A stretch of DNA of 64,000 nucleotides, taken from Oscillospiraceae bacterium (lineage in GTDB: Bacteria; Bacillota; Clostridia; Oscillospirales; Ruminococcaceae). Position 1 is the stretch's first letter; every line of letters begins with the position of its first letter. Both the position numbers and the translations under genes were made by a program. Positions 50,241-58,981 of this stretch are shown piece after piece. The notes below the pieces were generated by a model. It did no database searches, was not told where the DNA came from, and was given only the letters and a program-made list of their open reading frames with translations. The stretch covers positions 1 to 64,000 of the forward strand of contig JAETSQ010000006.1 of assembly GCA_021769525.1 (NCBI GenBank), given 5' to 3'.

Positions 50241-50756
50241 ATGTTTTTCGGGAAGCTATTCGGAAAGAAGCCCAAGGAGGAGCCGGCGAAGCGGGAGGAC
50301 ACGCCGCAGGCAGAGGTCCCAAAGCACATCCAATTTATCGGCAGCTGCCTGGGGCACGCGAAGAAGATCGGGGAGGACTACGGAGTGGCTCTGGACTACA
50401 CCCCCGCCAGCATCCCGGCGGTGAGCCGCATCCTGGACGGGTACCACCGGCGGTATCTCCACCCGGAGGAGGACGGCGGGGCGATGCAGGAGAAGGTGAA
50501 CGCCTTCGCCTCCGTCTTCGGCGTCTACATCGGGGAGACGCTGCTGCGCACCCACCCGGAGAGCGGCTACGGCTGGGCGGAGAAGGAGGACTTCGGCCTG
50601 GTGGTAGCCAAGGAGGGGGGCTATCACATCGACGCCATCGCCAAAGCCACCAAGCAGATCGTAAACGGCCGGGAGAACGGGGACGAGGTGGTCTCCTTCT
50701 TCGACGTCGCCGGGCAGGTGATGGAGGGGAAGCTGGGCGTCTCCGGAAAGGAGTAG
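50241..50756 (+). CDS. Protein of unknown function (171 aa)
   Basis: 171 residues, soluble. Lys/Glu-rich start (MFFGKLFGKKPKEEPAK), then a mixed alpha/beta domain with SVFGVYIGETLLRTHPESGYGW (about 92-113, given in two parts SVFGVYIGETLL and RTHPESGYGW) and IDAIAKATKQIVNGRENGDEV. The VYIGE...GYGW pattern resembles proteins near immunity or DUF3806-type families, but I would not name it. ATG at 50241 lies 6 bp after the glycosylase gene; ribosome site GGGGGTGA. Confidence 0.65.
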   Translation: MFFGKLFGKKPKEEPAKREDTPQAEVPKHIQFIGSCLGHAKKIGEDYGVALDYTPASIPAVSRILDGYHRRYLHPEEDGGAMQEKVNAFASVFGVYIGETLLRTHPESGYGWAEKEDFGLVVAKEGGYHIDAIAKATKQIVNGRENGDEVVSFFDVAGQVMEGKLGVSGKE

Positions 50757-50759
50757 GGC

Positions 50760-50858
50760 ATGAAACTGCTGCGGAGCATCCCCGCCACCCTCGCCGTGGT
50801 GATGGCTGCTGCCCTGGCGCTGATACTGCTTTGCATTTGGTCCGAAAAGAGATCATAA
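50760..50858 (+). CDS. Single-helix membrane peptide (32 aa)
   Basis: ATG 50760, TAA 50856-50858. The peptide MKLLRSIPATLAVVMAAA continues LALILLCIW and ends SEKRS: one membrane helix. AAGGAG lies about 9 bases upstream; the gene starts 3 bp after the previous stop, and a terminator follows 4 bp after. The operon position and ribosome site argue that it is real; function unknown. Confidence 0.6.
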   Translation: MKLLRSIPATLAVVMAAALALILLCIWSEKRS

Positions 50859-50861
50859 AAA

Positions 50862-50898
50862 GACCGGCCCCTCCCACGATCGGGAAGGGCTGGCTTTT
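50862..50898 (+). terminator. Terminator of the mltG operon
   Basis: Stem CCGGCCCCTCCC/GGGAAGGGCTGG (wobble pairs), then CTTTTTC. Confidence 0.72.
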
Positions 50899-50953
50899 TC
50901 ACGCTGTTTGGATGGTCACATCAACGGTGCGGCTACATCCAAGCCCAAACGGT

Positions 50954-50982
50954 TTGACAAATCGCCGGGGAAACGCTATAAT
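50954..50982 (+). promoter_or_regulatory. Promoter of the orphan small RNA
   Basis: TTGACA (50954-50959), a 17-bp spacer and TATAAT (50977-50982): a consensus promoter, among the strongest in the window. Confidence 0.85.
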
Positions 50983-50988
50983 AAAAGC

Positions 50989-51095
50989 GTGGAGACCCAG
51001 ACGGTTGCCACAACATACAAACTACCTGGACTGGTGAAGCAAATGCTTCACAAAACCATGAGCCGTTCTGCTGCGAACAGACGGCTCATTTTTTA
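50989..51095 (+). ncRNA. Orphan small RNA of about 105 nt
   Basis: It lies between a consensus promoter and a strong terminator (GAGCCGTTCTG/CAGACGGCTC, 51060-51087, then six Ts). It has an inner hairpin GTGAAGCA-aa-TGCTTCAC (51036-51053) and a 5' part CCCAGACGGTTGCCACAAC whose AGACGGTT resembles the antitoxin RNA at 317-405. No credible reading frame on either strand. It may be an antitoxin RNA without its toxin or a regulator of distant genes. Ends are inferred. Confidence 0.68.
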
Positions 51096-51115
51096 GCTGG
51101 TGGGGTATGTCAAAC

Positions 51116-51147
51116 GCAAAAGGGCAGGTCTCGGACCTGCCTTTTGT
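51116..51147. terminator. Terminator of the spoVB-like gene (bidirectional)
   Basis: Stem AAAAGGGCAGGTC/GACCTGCCTTTT with a 3-base loop, directly after the minus-strand stop codon. Confidence 0.82.
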
Positions 51148-52680
51148 TTATCCGCTCTGCTTCCCCACCCCCAGCCCTGCCAGGCCCCCGGAAAGGAAGA
51201 GGAACACCAGGTACACCAGGCTCACCACGCCGCCGCCCAGGATCAGCCGCAGCAGGGGGCCGGAGAGCCCCCGCGCCGCCGCCCAGGGGAGCCATACCGC
51301 CCGGTAGGCCAGCATCCCCGCCAGGAAGGCCAGCAGAGGCTTTATCACCCACTGGCCCCAGCGGATGGGCAGCTCCGTCACCGCCAGGAGACGGTGAAGA
51401 TTGAGGCTCCCGGTGAAGAGGTTGGAGAGGAGCATCACAAAGAGAAAGCCCTTCATCCCAAAGCGGGGGGCCAGCAGGGCGATGAGGGCGATGCGGGCCA
51501 CCGAATCCCAGACGCTGTACCGGAAGGTGGAAAGCTGCTGGTTCAGCCCCTTGAGGATGCCGTCCACCATGCTCTCCAGGTACATAAAGGGCATCACCGG
51601 CCCCAGCACCCGGATGTAAAACCCCACCTGGCCGTCGTGGAAGAGCACCTCCCCCAGCTCCCCGGCAAAGAGGGTGAAAAGCCCCCCCATCAGTGCGGAG
51701 ACCGCCAGAGTGATGGCGATGGTGCGGGAGATGAGCCGCAGGAGCAGCCGCTGCCGCCCCTGGGCGTAGGCCTCGGTGATCTCCGGCAGCAGCAGGGTGG
51801 AAAGGGTGGCGAGGAAGGAGAAGGGGAAGAACAGCACCGCCATAGCCATCCCCTTCAGGGCGCCGAACTGCTCCAGGGCCAGGTCCCGGCTGCCGGTGTA
51901 GACCGCCAGGCATCCGGGGACCATGACGTTTTCCAGGGTGCGCAGGGCGCTGCCTACGTACCGGGTGGCGGCCACCGGCGCGCCGATGCCCCAGAGCCGC
52001 CGCAGCACCCCTTTGGCGGGAGCGCACTTCCCGGTGCCCGGCACCCGGCGCAGGTCCCGGCGGTATCCCTGCCAGATGATCCCCCCGGAGACGATCTCCG
52101 CCACCGTCCCCGCCAGGACCACGGCGGCGCAGGCCTCCCCCAGCCCCCGCCCCAGGGCGGCGGGGAGGATGGCCATAATGAGGGCGATGCGCAGAAGCTG
52201 CTCCGCCATCTGGGCCCCGGTGGTGAGGCCCACCTGCCGCCGGGCCATAAAGTACCCCTGGAGGCAGCTGGTAATGGCGATCACCGGCAGGCTCAGGGCC
52301 AGGATACGCAGGGAGAGGGCCGCCCGCTCGTCGTGGATCCACAGCCCGGCGGCCAGATCTGCCCCGAAGAACTGGATCCCCGCCGCCAGCAGCCCCAGGG
52401 CCAGGGAGGCCAGCAGGAGCTTTTTGCAGAGGCTCCGGAGCCGCTGACCGCCCCCCAGGGCGATCTCTTCGGTGATCATCCGGGTGGCGGCTACGCTGAT
52501 CCCCGCGGTGGCGATGGTGAGGGAGAGGTTGTAAACGGTGGTGATGAGCTGGTAAAGCCCCATCCCCTGGGCGCCGATCTGGGCCGCCAGGTAGACCCGG
52601 AACACCATGCCGATCCCCCGCAGGGCCAGGGAGGCCCCGGTGAGGATCACCGTGTTTTTCAGAAAAATATCCCGGTCCAT
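51148..52680 (-). CDS. spoVB: SpoVB-like polysaccharide/lipid II flippase (MOP superfamily)
   Basis: 510 residues with about 14 membrane helices. The N-terminus DIFLKNTVILTGASLALRGIGM and the segment IGAQGMGLYQLITTVYNL are typical of the SpoVB/MurJ-like MviN/Wzx branch in Firmicutes. SpoVB acts in spore cortex synthesis, probably flipping precursors; vegetative paralogs exist, so the sporulation role is inferred. ATG at 52680 has GGGGGTGG upstream. The nearest upstream gene on this strand is 84 bp away. Confidence 0.85.
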   Translation of the reverse strand: MDRDIFLKNTVILTGASLALRGIGMVFRVYLAAQIGAQGMGLYQLITTVYNLSLTIATAGISVAATRMITEEIALGGGQRLRSLCKKLLLASLALGLLAAGIQFFGADLAAGLWIHDERAALSLRILALSLPVIAITSCLQGYFMARRQVGLTTGAQMAEQLLRIALIMAILPAALGRGLGEACAAVVLAGTVAEIVSGGIIWQGYRRDLRRVPGTGKCAPAKGVLRRLWGIGAPVAATRYVGSALRTLENVMVPGCLAVYTGSRDLALEQFGALKGMAMAVLFFPFSFLATLSTLLLPEITEAYAQGRQRLLLRLISRTIAITLAVSALMGGLFTLFAGELGEVLFHDGQVGFYIRVLGPVMPFMYLESMVDGILKGLNQQLSTFRYSVWDSVARIALIALLAPRFGMKGFLFVMLLSNLFTGSLNLHRLLAVTELPIRWGQWVIKPLLAFLAGMLAYRAVWLPWAAARGLSGPLLRLILGGGVVSLVYLVFLFLSGGLAGLGVGKQSG

Positions 52681-52764
52681 GCGCTTCCACCCCCGTCCCT
52701 TTCACTATATGGGGACGAGGGTGGAAAATAGTACAAGGGTAAAGGGAAACTTTGCCCGCGCCGG

Positions 52765-53730
52765 TCAGGGCGCCGCCTGGAGCCACCGGCGGACGGCCTC
52801 CGCCGTTTGGCGCTGCTCCTCGGTCCGCGCCATCCCGCCGGCGTGGCGGAGGTAGGCTTCCAGCAGCTCCTTCCCGTCCTCCATGACGGAGATGTTCCGG
52901 ACCGGGCCCTCGTCCAGGAGGGCAGCCACCAGGCCGCTGGCGGCGGCGAAGTCCTCCGGGGTGAGGGCCTCCTGGGCCAGCAGAGCGTCCAGACCGCCCC
53001 GCTGGGCGCAGAGACGGGCGGAATAGGCGGAGAGGATGTGGTTGTCCCAGCCCTCCGTCAGCAGCCAGCGGCGGATCTCCGGGGTGTCTGCCTCCAGCTC
53101 GTGGACCAGGAAGATGCGCCCCCAGCCATGGACCAGCCCGGCCAGGCGGAACAGCTCTTCGTTGCCGTCCTCCCAGCCCCGGATGACGTAGAGGCAGAAG
53201 AGGGTGAACTCATCGCTGAGGGCCAGGGTGGAGACAAGCTCCCGGCTCTCCTGGGTGGGCTGGAGCAGCTCCAGCAGGGAGAGGGCGAACTTGACAGCTT
53301 CCGGGTTGCGGCTTTCCGCCAGGGTCTTTACCGAGAAGCGGTAGAGCATCCCTGGGTCGATCTCCTCCCGGTGGTCCGTCAGCCAGTTTTGCAGCCCGTC
53401 GATGAGGGGGAGCATGGCGGGGCCTTCGGGGATGAAGAAAGCCTCCAGCCGTTCTTCGGCGGCAAGAGCTCCCCCGGAGATGAGCCCCAGGACCTCGTAG
53501 AGGGGGGCGCAGTCCCCCGGTGTGACGCTGGTGTGGTACATGGCGATGCCGTCCCTGGCGCCGTCGGCGAACCGCAGCCGGGGCTCTTCTCCCTCCGCCG
53601 GGAGGCGCCGGAGGGAGAAGCCCGGCGGCAGCCCTTCCGGCCCGGCAGCGGCCTTGATCTGTTCATAGAAGGAGGGGACCTCCGGCGCCACTGCCGGCTC
53701 CTCCGGGGGAACAACATAAGAACGGTTCAT
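52765..53730 (-). CDS. Helical protein of unknown function (321 aa)
   Basis: 321 residues, soluble. The Pro-rich N-terminus (PPEEPAVAPEVP) is followed by a long all-helical region (about 85-320) with amphipathic repeats such as VKFALSLLELLQPTQESREL and WDNHILSAYSARLCAQRGG, suggesting a HEAT-like or TPR-like solenoid. No named family recognised. ATG at 53730 has AGGAGGATG upstream. The gene begins 13 bp after the membrane protein gene 53744-54265, so they are cotranscribed. Confidence 0.65.
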   Translation of the reverse strand: MNRSYVVPPEEPAVAPEVPSFYEQIKAAAGPEGLPPGFSLRRLPAEGEEPRLRFADGARDGIAMYHTSVTPGDCAPLYEVLGLISGGALAAEERLEAFFIPEGPAMLPLIDGLQNWLTDHREEIDPGMLYRFSVKTLAESRNPEAVKFALSLLELLQPTQESRELVSTLALSDEFTLFCLYVIRGWEDGNEELFRLAGLVHGWGRIFLVHELEADTPEIRRWLLTEGWDNHILSAYSARLCAQRGGLDALLAQEALTPEDFAAASGLVAALLDEGPVRNISVMEDGKELLEAYLRHAGGMARTEEQRQTAEAVRRWLQAAP

Positions 53731-53743
53731 AAAAGCATCCTCC

Positions 53744-54265
53744 TCATATCGTTCGGGGAGGGGGAGCCTGCTCCTTGCTCCGGCGGATCAGCTCCTCGGT
53801 GATCTGGTTCATGACGGCGCTCAGCTCCCGGTTCTCCGGCGGCAGGGCGAGCCAGAGGACCACCCCCGCCAGGTACAGGGCTGCAATGGCCTCCACCGCC
53901 AGGATGACATAAGCCATGGGCCGGAGGGTGTTATAGCCCAGCAGCAGGGTGACGCGGATCTCAGGCAGCAGATCCCCTGCCAGGCTCCCCGCCGGCAGCA
54001 GGAGCAGAAAGGAAAACTTCCATCCGCCCCGCCAGACCGACAGGGCGAAGATGCCGGGGATCAGCAGGCCCAGGGGCACCCGGAGGACCGCCAGGACGGG
54101 GTGCCCCGCCTCCCAGTAGAGCAGCCCCTCCAGGACCCGGATGAGGGCAAAAAAGCCCATCATCCCCCACAGCAGCCCCTTCTTGGCGGCGCGGAACCGG
54201 GGCAGCCCCGGATGCTCTTCGCAGGCCTGCCGGAAGAGGAGCTCCATCTCTTGCCGCATATCCAT
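53744..54265 (-). CDS. Membrane protein of unknown function (173 aa)
   Basis: 173 residues. A cytoplasmic N-terminus (MDMRQEMELLFRQACEEHPG) is followed by four membrane helices between about 30 and 150 and a short cytoplasmic tail (ITEELIRRSKEQ). The N-terminal stretch and helix pattern look like small proteins coded near anti-sigma factors, but no motif settles it. ATG at 54265 has AAGGGAGGG upstream. First of three minus-strand genes leading to the SpoVB-like gene. Confidence 0.62.
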   Translation of the reverse strand: MDMRQEMELLFRQACEEHPGLPRFRAAKKGLLWGMMGFFALIRVLEGLLYWEAGHPVLAVLRVPLGLLIPGIFALSVWRGGWKFSFLLLLPAGSLAGDLLPEIRVTLLLGYNTLRPMAYVILAVEAIAALYLAGVVLWLALPPENRELSAVMNQITEELIRRSKEQAPPPRTI

Positions 54266-54430
54266 AGAAAACCCTCCCTTACAGATCTCCCTTTTACAAA
54301 AAGGATAGCAAAAAATCCCGCGGAGCGCAAGAGCGAAAGCCCCCTTGCCAAGCTCTTTCCAAAGGGCTATATTTATGCCGGAAACCGCGCCGGATATGGC
54401 GGAAAGGGTTGGAAAAACAGGAAAAGAGTC

Positions 54431-54459
54431 TTGCAACAATTTCCGGCCTGCATTATAAT
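54431..54459 (+). promoter_or_regulatory. Chemoreceptor gene promoter
   Basis: TTGCAA (54431-54436), 17 bp, TATAAT (54454-54459); a second TATAAT-like box follows 7 bp later. The 302-bp gap 54266-54568 holds this promoter and a possible short leader frame. Confidence 0.75.
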
Positions 54460-54489
54460 AGTTATAATGGGCAGTATCGCCATGGAGAG

Positions 54490-54561
54490 GTGAAAACGCT
54501 GCTTCTGGCACCGCTGCCCGGAAAGAACGCCACCTACAACGATTTTTTTGAGATGGAGTGA
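54490..54561 (+). CDS. Possible 23-codon leader peptide before the chemoreceptor
   Basis: GTG 54490 to TGA 54559-54561, reading [20 protein letters not shown] plus EME. GGAGAG lies just before the GTG but very close. The stop is 7 bases before the chemoreceptor ATG, so translation could be coupled. The sequence looks like protein, but it is too short to be sure. Confidence 0.3.
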   Translation: MKTLLLAPLPGKNATYNDFFEME

Positions 54562-54568
54562 AAGGATT

Positions 54569-56251
54569 ATGGAGAAGATCCGGCTGTCCGGAAGCGGAGC
54601 GAATGGGAAAAGAAAGCGCATCGGCCAGAAGGTGGGCAACGTGGTCGCCATCATGCTGGTGGTGTCGATCCTCCTGTCCGTGGCCCTTTGCGTCGTCATC
54701 TTCCGTACACTGGTTACGGGGATGCTGCGGGACCGCTGCACCAACGGCACCAATGTGCTGGCCTACGAGCTGGAGCGCCTGGAAGACGGCAGCGATGTGA
54801 ACCAGCTGCTGGATGAACTTAAGAGCCTGATGCGCTGCGAGTTTACCGTCTTTGAGGGGGATACCCGCGCCTACAGCACCCTGATCCAGAACGGGCAGCG
54901 GATGGTGGGCTCCAGGCTGGATCCCAGCGTGAGCGCCGTGGTGCTCCAGCAGGGCCAGCCCTATGTGGGCAAGGCCAGCATCCAGGGGGAGGAATACCTT
55001 TGTTCCTATGTTCCCGTCCGGAATGCCGGCGGGCAGGTCAGCGGCATCGTCTTTGCGGGTATTTCCAGCGCAGAGGCCAACCGCCAGACCTTCCTGGCGA
55101 TCCTCCTGTCGGCGGCCATCGGCTTTGCCGCCATCGTTGTCTGCATCATGGTCCTTTCCGCCTACCTGAAGAAGCGGGTCTCCGCTCCCCTGCGGGAGAT
55201 CACCCAGGTGGCGGAGCGGCTGGAGCAGGGAGATCTGGGCCTTTCCACCGGCGAGGAGATCCGGGCCGGTGTTCACTCCAATGACGAGATCGGCGAGCTG
55301 AGCCAGATCTTTGAAGGGACGATGCGGCGCCTGGGAGGTTATATCGGGGAGATCTCCAGCGTGCTGGAGGCCATCGCCGGCGGGGACCTGTCCAGCGAGG
55401 TCCGCCAGGATTACATAGGGGACTTCGCCTCCATCCGGCAGTCGATGGAGAGCATCGAAAACAAACTCAACGACACCATGCGCCAGATCCGGGAGAGCGC
55501 CGAGCAGGTCTCCTCCGGCTCCGAGCAGGTCTCCACCAGCGCCCAGGCTCTGGCCCAGGGGGCCACCCAGCAGGCGAGCTCGGTCCAGGAGCTGTCCGCC
55601 ACCATCAGCGAGATCTCGGAGAACGCCAAGAAGACCGCCCAGGCCACCGGAGAAGCCGGACATTTTGTGGAACAGGCCGGCGCGCAGCTGGGGATCAGCG
55701 TGGAATATGTGGGGCAGCTGAACACCGCCATGGGGCAGATCTCCGCCTCCTCCCAGCAGATCGGCAAGATCATCACCACCATCGAGAACATCGCCTTCCA
55801 GACCAACATCCTGGCCCTCAACGCCGCGGTGGAGGCCGCCAGGGCCGGAGCCGCCGGCAAGGGCTTTGCGGTGGTGGCCGATGAGGTCCGGAACCTGGCT
55901 ACCAAGTCGGACGAGGCCGCCAAGGCCACCAAGGAGCTCATCGAGGGCTCCATCTCCGCCGTGGAGGCGGGGAGCGGCGTGGTGGAGCAGGTGACCCGGT
56001 CCCTGGAGCGCACCAGCGAGCTGGCCGGAGGCGTTTCCTCCCAGATGTCCATTGTGGTGGGAGCGGTGGAGGAGCAGACCACCGCTCTGGGACAGGTCAC
56101 CGACGGCATCGACCAGATCTCCTCGGTGGTGCAGACCAATTCCGCCACCAGCGAGCAGAGTGCTGCCGCCAGCGAGGAGCTGTCCTCCCAGGCCAACCTG
56201 CTCCGGGAGCTGGTGAGCACCTTCCGCCTGAAGCAGGGCGGCTACAGGTAA
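54569..56251 (+). CDS. Methyl-accepting chemotaxis protein
   Basis: 560 residues. Membrane helix 1 (about 22-45), an extracellular single-Cache-like sensor (about 50-170) with [20 protein letters not shown], helix 2 (about 173-195), HAMP (about 197-250), and a signalling coiled coil with the invariant hairpin tip [20 protein letters not shown] near 407-426 and [15 protein letters not shown]. It binds an unknown outside signal and controls CheA. ATG at 54569 has AAAGGA upstream. A single gene; fits a motile cell with flagellin at the left edge. Confidence 0.95.
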   Translation: MEKIRLSGSGANGKRKRIGQKVGNVVAIMLVVSILLSVALCVVIFRTLVTGMLRDRCTNGTNVLAYELERLEDGSDVNQLLDELKSLMRCEFTVFEGDTRAYSTLIQNGQRMVGSRLDPSVSAVVLQQGQPYVGKASIQGEEYLCSYVPVRNAGGQVSGIVFAGISSAEANRQTFLAILLSAAIGFAAIVVCIMVLSAYLKKRVSAPLREITQVAERLEQGDLGLSTGEEIRAGVHSNDEIGELSQIFEGTMRRLGGYIGEISSVLEAIAGGDLSSEVRQDYIGDFASIRQSMESIENKLNDTMRQIRESAEQVSSGSEQVSTSAQALAQGATQQASSVQELSATISEISENAKKTAQATGEAGHFVEQAGAQLGISVEYVGQLNTAMGQISASSQQIGKIITTIENIAFQTNILALNAAVEAARAGAAGKGFAVVADEVRNLATKSDEAAKATKELIEGSISAVEAGSGVVEQVTRSLERTSELAGGVSSQMSIVVGAVEEQTTALGQVTDGIDQISSVVQTNSATSEQSAAASEELSSQANLLRELVSTFRLKQGGYR

Positions 56252-56282
56252 ACTTACCTCAGCTTACAAAACAAAAGAAGAG

Positions 56283-56312
56283 GCCGGAGGGCAGTCTGCT
56301 CTCCGGCTTTAG
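56283..56312 (+). terminator. Terminator after the chemoreceptor gene
   Basis: Stem GCCGGAG/CTCCGGC with loop GGCAGTCTGCT (itself partly paired), then TTTAG. Confidence 0.65.
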
Positions 56313-56372
56313 CTTGTGGAGAAATTGTTTCCCAGGGGCAGAGCGTTGCACGGCTGCTCCTCCGGCTTGCCG

Positions 56373-57779
56373 TTAAACGGTGTCGGCGGCGGTCAGGGCG
56401 CTTTCCTTGCGGCGGATGCTCCGCATCTCCTGGATGATAAAGGCCAGGGTCACCAGGAAGGCGGCCAGGTCCGCCACCGGCCCGGCGTAGAGGATGCCCT
56501 CCAGGCCAAAGGCCAGGGGCAGCAGCACCAGGAGGGGCATCAGGAACAGCACCTGCCGGGTCATGGAGAGGAACATCCCTTTTAAAGGCTTGCCGATGGC
56601 GGCGAAGAAATTGGAGGAGAGGAGCTGCACCCCGTTTACCAGCACCATCAGCAGAAAGACCCGCATGAAGTGCACCGCGAACCGGTAGTACAGCTCGTTC
56701 CCCTTGCCAAAGAAGGCCAGGAGCTGCCGGGGAAAGAACTGAAACAGCACAAAGCCGATGGCGGAGATGACAAGGTTCCAGCGGATGGCCAGCCAGTAGG
56801 TGTCCCGCACCCGGCGGTATCGTCCCGCCCCGTAGTTGAAGCCGATGATGGGCTGGGTGCCCTGGGAGATGCCGATGATGATGGACAGGAGGATGGCGTT
56901 GGTCTTCATCACGATGCCGCTGGCCGCCAGGGGGATCTCCCGGCCGTAGGGGGAGAGGGCCCCGTAGTGCACCAGGGAGTTGTTGAGAACGATCTGCACC
57001 AGGGTGATGGCCACCTGGTTGAAGCTGTTGCTCAGGCCGTAGGTGATGATGGTGATGCTCTCATAGAGGGTGATAGCGAAGTGCCTCCGCTCCAGGCGGA
57101 CGCTGCGGAAGCGCCACAGGTAGGCCGCCGAGAGGAGGAAGGAGAAGACCTGCCCCAGCACGGTGGCGATGGCCGCCCCCCGCACCCCCATGCGCAGCAC
57201 AAAGATGAAGATGGGGTCCAGGATGGTGTTTACCACCGCCCCGGCGGTGATGCAGAGCATGGAATAGCGGGGGCTGCCGTCCGCCCGCGCCAGGGTGCTG
57301 AGGACCTTGGTGAGGATGAAGAAGGGGAGGCCCAGGGCGGTGATGCGGGCGTACTCCTGGGCGTAGGGGAGCACCTCCGGGGTGGAGCCGAACAGCCCCA
57401 GAAGGGGGGCCAGGAATACCTCGATGAGAACGGCGTAGATAAGGCCGAACACCACCCCCATGGAGATGGCGTTCCCGGCGATGGAGGCGGCCTTCTCTGT
57501 CTCCCCCCGCCCCAGGTAAAGGGAAAAGCGGGAGGAGCTGCCGGCGGAGATGAGCAGGGCGATGGCAAGGCAGATGGTGGTAAGGGGGTAGGCCACGTTG
57601 GTGGCGGCGTTCCCCAGGTAGCCCACCCCCCAGCCGATGAAGATCTGGTCCACGATGTTGTAGAGGGAGCTGACCAGCATGGCAACGATGCTGGGGATGG
57701 CAAAGCCCCGCAGGAGCTTTGGGATGTCTTCGTATCCCAGGGGATTTTCCTTCTCCTGGGGGAGGGGATGTTCGTTCAA
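56373..57779 (-). CDS. MATE-family efflux transporter
   Basis: 468 residues with 12 membrane helices. The start FAIPSIVAMLVSSLYNIVDQ is the NorM/MepA signature, and the second half repeats it around VSAIGFVLFQFF. It exports cationic compounds, coupled to Na+ or H+. The start is placed at TTG 57779, since AAGGAG is 8 bases upstream; the in-frame start 36 bp earlier has no ribosome site. It has its own promoter (57877-57905). Substrate unknown. Confidence 0.92.
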   Translation of the reverse strand: MNEHPLPQEKENPLGYEDIPKLLRGFAIPSIVAMLVSSLYNIVDQIFIGWGVGYLGNAATNVAYPLTTICLAIALLISAGSSSRFSLYLGRGETEKAASIAGNAISMGVVFGLIYAVLIEVFLAPLLGLFGSTPEVLPYAQEYARITALGLPFFILTKVLSTLARADGSPRYSMLCITAGAVVNTILDPIFIFVLRMGVRGAAIATVLGQVFSFLLSAAYLWRFRSVRLERRHFAITLYESITIITYGLSNSFNQVAITLVQIVLNNSLVHYGALSPYGREIPLAASGIVMKTNAILLSIIIGISQGTQPIIGFNYGAGRYRRVRDTYWLAIRWNLVISAIGFVLFQFFPRQLLAFFGKGNELYYRFAVHFMRVFLLMVLVNGVQLLSSNFFAAIGKPLKGMFLSMTRQVLFLMPLLVLLPLAFGLEGILYAGPVADLAAFLVTLAFIIQEMRSIRRKESALTAADTV

Positions 57780-57876
57780 AGGGCACACTCCTTTTCGTCG
57801 TGCCGGTGTCACCAAAGGAGGGCGGGGAATAGGATGGGAAAAGAGCGGCCCCTGTGGACACGGCTATGCATCTAAA

Positions 57877-57905
57877 ATTATACCAGAAAGCGGTCCCCAG
57901 GTCAA
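57877..57905 (-). promoter_or_regulatory. MATE gene promoter
   Basis: On the minus strand: TTGACC (57905-57900), 17 bp, TATAAT (57882-57877); leader of about 90 nt. The rest of 57906-58025 shows no gene. Confidence 0.78.
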
Positions 57906-58025
57906 AGTCTGAGGAGAAGGGCGGAGAAGCGGGGAGATGGGAGGAGACAAGAGGAAAGACGAGCCCATTTGCTCCCCTTTCCAAATACCGCCTTTGCCAA
58001 GGACAGAGGGGATATGCTATACTAG

Positions 58026-58187
58026 GAACCTGTATTCACAACCATCTAACGCCATCAGGCCGGGTCTTTTTCTGTCCTGCCGCGTTAAAAAATCTTGTAA
58101 TACACCAAGTATTCCTGCGATTTTTTGCCTTGCAGGACGGAAAAATCCCTTGCCCTGCTGGCATCATCCGGCTATGAATACAGGTTC
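58026..58187. mobile_element. MITE-like long near-palindrome
   Basis: Ends GAACCTGTATTCA (58026-58038) and TGAATACAGGTTC (58175-58187) are perfect inverted repeats. The arms continue to match inward (GCCATCAGG against CCTGCTGGC; CTTTTTCTGTCCTG against CAGGACGGAAAAAT; AAAAAATCTTGTAATAC against GTATTCCTGCGATTTTTT), so nearly the whole 162 bp folds on itself. No coding capacity. A TATACT box just before it would make it the 5' UTR of the YitT gene. Confidence 0.65.
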
Positions 58188-58218
58188 TAAAAGGGCGATT
58201 TAGAAAGGAGCTGTTACT

Positions 58219-58869
58219 ATGGATACCCGCCGGGCAGGGAGGCTTTGGGCCGCCCTGGCAAAGTACGGGATGCTGGTGGGGGGCACCGCCATTCTGGCCT
58301 TCGGCCTCTATAACGTCCACCGCCAGAGCGATATTACCGAAGGGGGCGTCCTGGGGCTGGTGCTCTTCTTTGACCACTGGCTGGGGATCACCCCCGCCCT
58401 GGTCTCCCCGGTGCTGGATGCCGTCTGCTACCTCGTCGGCTTCCGCTTCCTGGGGAAGGAGTTCGCCAAGTGCTCCCTGGTGGCCAGTCTCAGCTTTGCC
58501 GGCTGGTATGCCCTCTTTGAGCAATTTCCGCCTCTGCTCCCCAGCCTGCGGGAGCATCCCGCGGCAGCGGCTCTCCTGGGGGCCTGTTTTGTGGGCCTGG
58601 GGGTGGGGCTGGCCGTCCGGGCGGGGGGAGCCGCCGGCGGGGACGATGCCCTGGCCATGACCATCTCCCACCTCACCAAATGCCCCATCTCCAGGGCCTA
58701 TCTCTTCACCGATGTGGTGGTGCTGGCTCTTTCCAGCACCTACATCCCCCTGAAGAACCTCCTCTGCTCCCTGCTGACCGTCACCATCTCCTCCTTCCTC
58801 ATCGGCCGGGTGCAGACCATCCGCCTGGGGAAGAAGCCCCCGGAGGGCGCCCTGGCCCCGGCAAAGTAG
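58219..58869 (+). CDS. YitT/YczE-family membrane protein
   Basis: 216 residues, about five membrane helices. GGTAILAFGLYNVHRQSDITEGG near 21-43 (pattern FGLYN...ITEGG) is typical of the YitT/DUF161 family, whose role is not known; some are linked to transport or lipopeptide secretion. ATG at 58219 has AAAGGAG upstream (spacing 9). It lacks the C-terminal DUF2179 domain seen in longer members. Confidence 0.82.
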   Translation: MDTRRAGRLWAALAKYGMLVGGTAILAFGLYNVHRQSDITEGGVLGLVLFFDHWLGITPALVSPVLDAVCYLVGFRFLGKEFAKCSLVASLSFAGWYALFEQFPPLLPSLREHPAAAALLGACFVGLGVGLAVRAGGAAGGDDALAMTISHLTKCPISRAYLFTDVVVLALSSTYIPLKNLLCSLLTVTISSFLIGRVQTIRLGKKPPEGALAPAK

Positions 58870-58890
58870 GCGGCGGCCCTGCCCATCCGG

Positions 58891-58948
58891 TTGACAAAGG
58901 CGGGGGCAGGGCCTATACTATAAACCAGAGTATACCGCCGCGGTATAC
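58891..58948 (+). promoter_or_regulatory. mrp promoter and 19-bp palindromic operator
   Basis: TTGACA (58891-58896), 17 bp, TATACT (58914-58919). Starting 10 bp after the -10 is GTATACCGC-C-GCGGTATAC (58930-58948), a perfect 9-1-9 palindrome placed where a repressor would block the polymerase. Confidence 0.78.
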
Positions 58949-58981
58949 AAAAGCAAGGAACGATAAAAGGAGAGAAACGCT

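Noticed and set aside
50908..51096. A 62-codon plus-strand frame covering the small RNA at 50989
   Set aside because: It starts before the promoter of that RNA, has no ribosome site and its sequence is not protein-like.
51100..52731. A 543-codon plus-strand frame opposite the SpoVB-like gene
   Set aside because: Gln/Gly/Pro-rich shadow; the minus-strand protein has the expected membrane helices and family signature.
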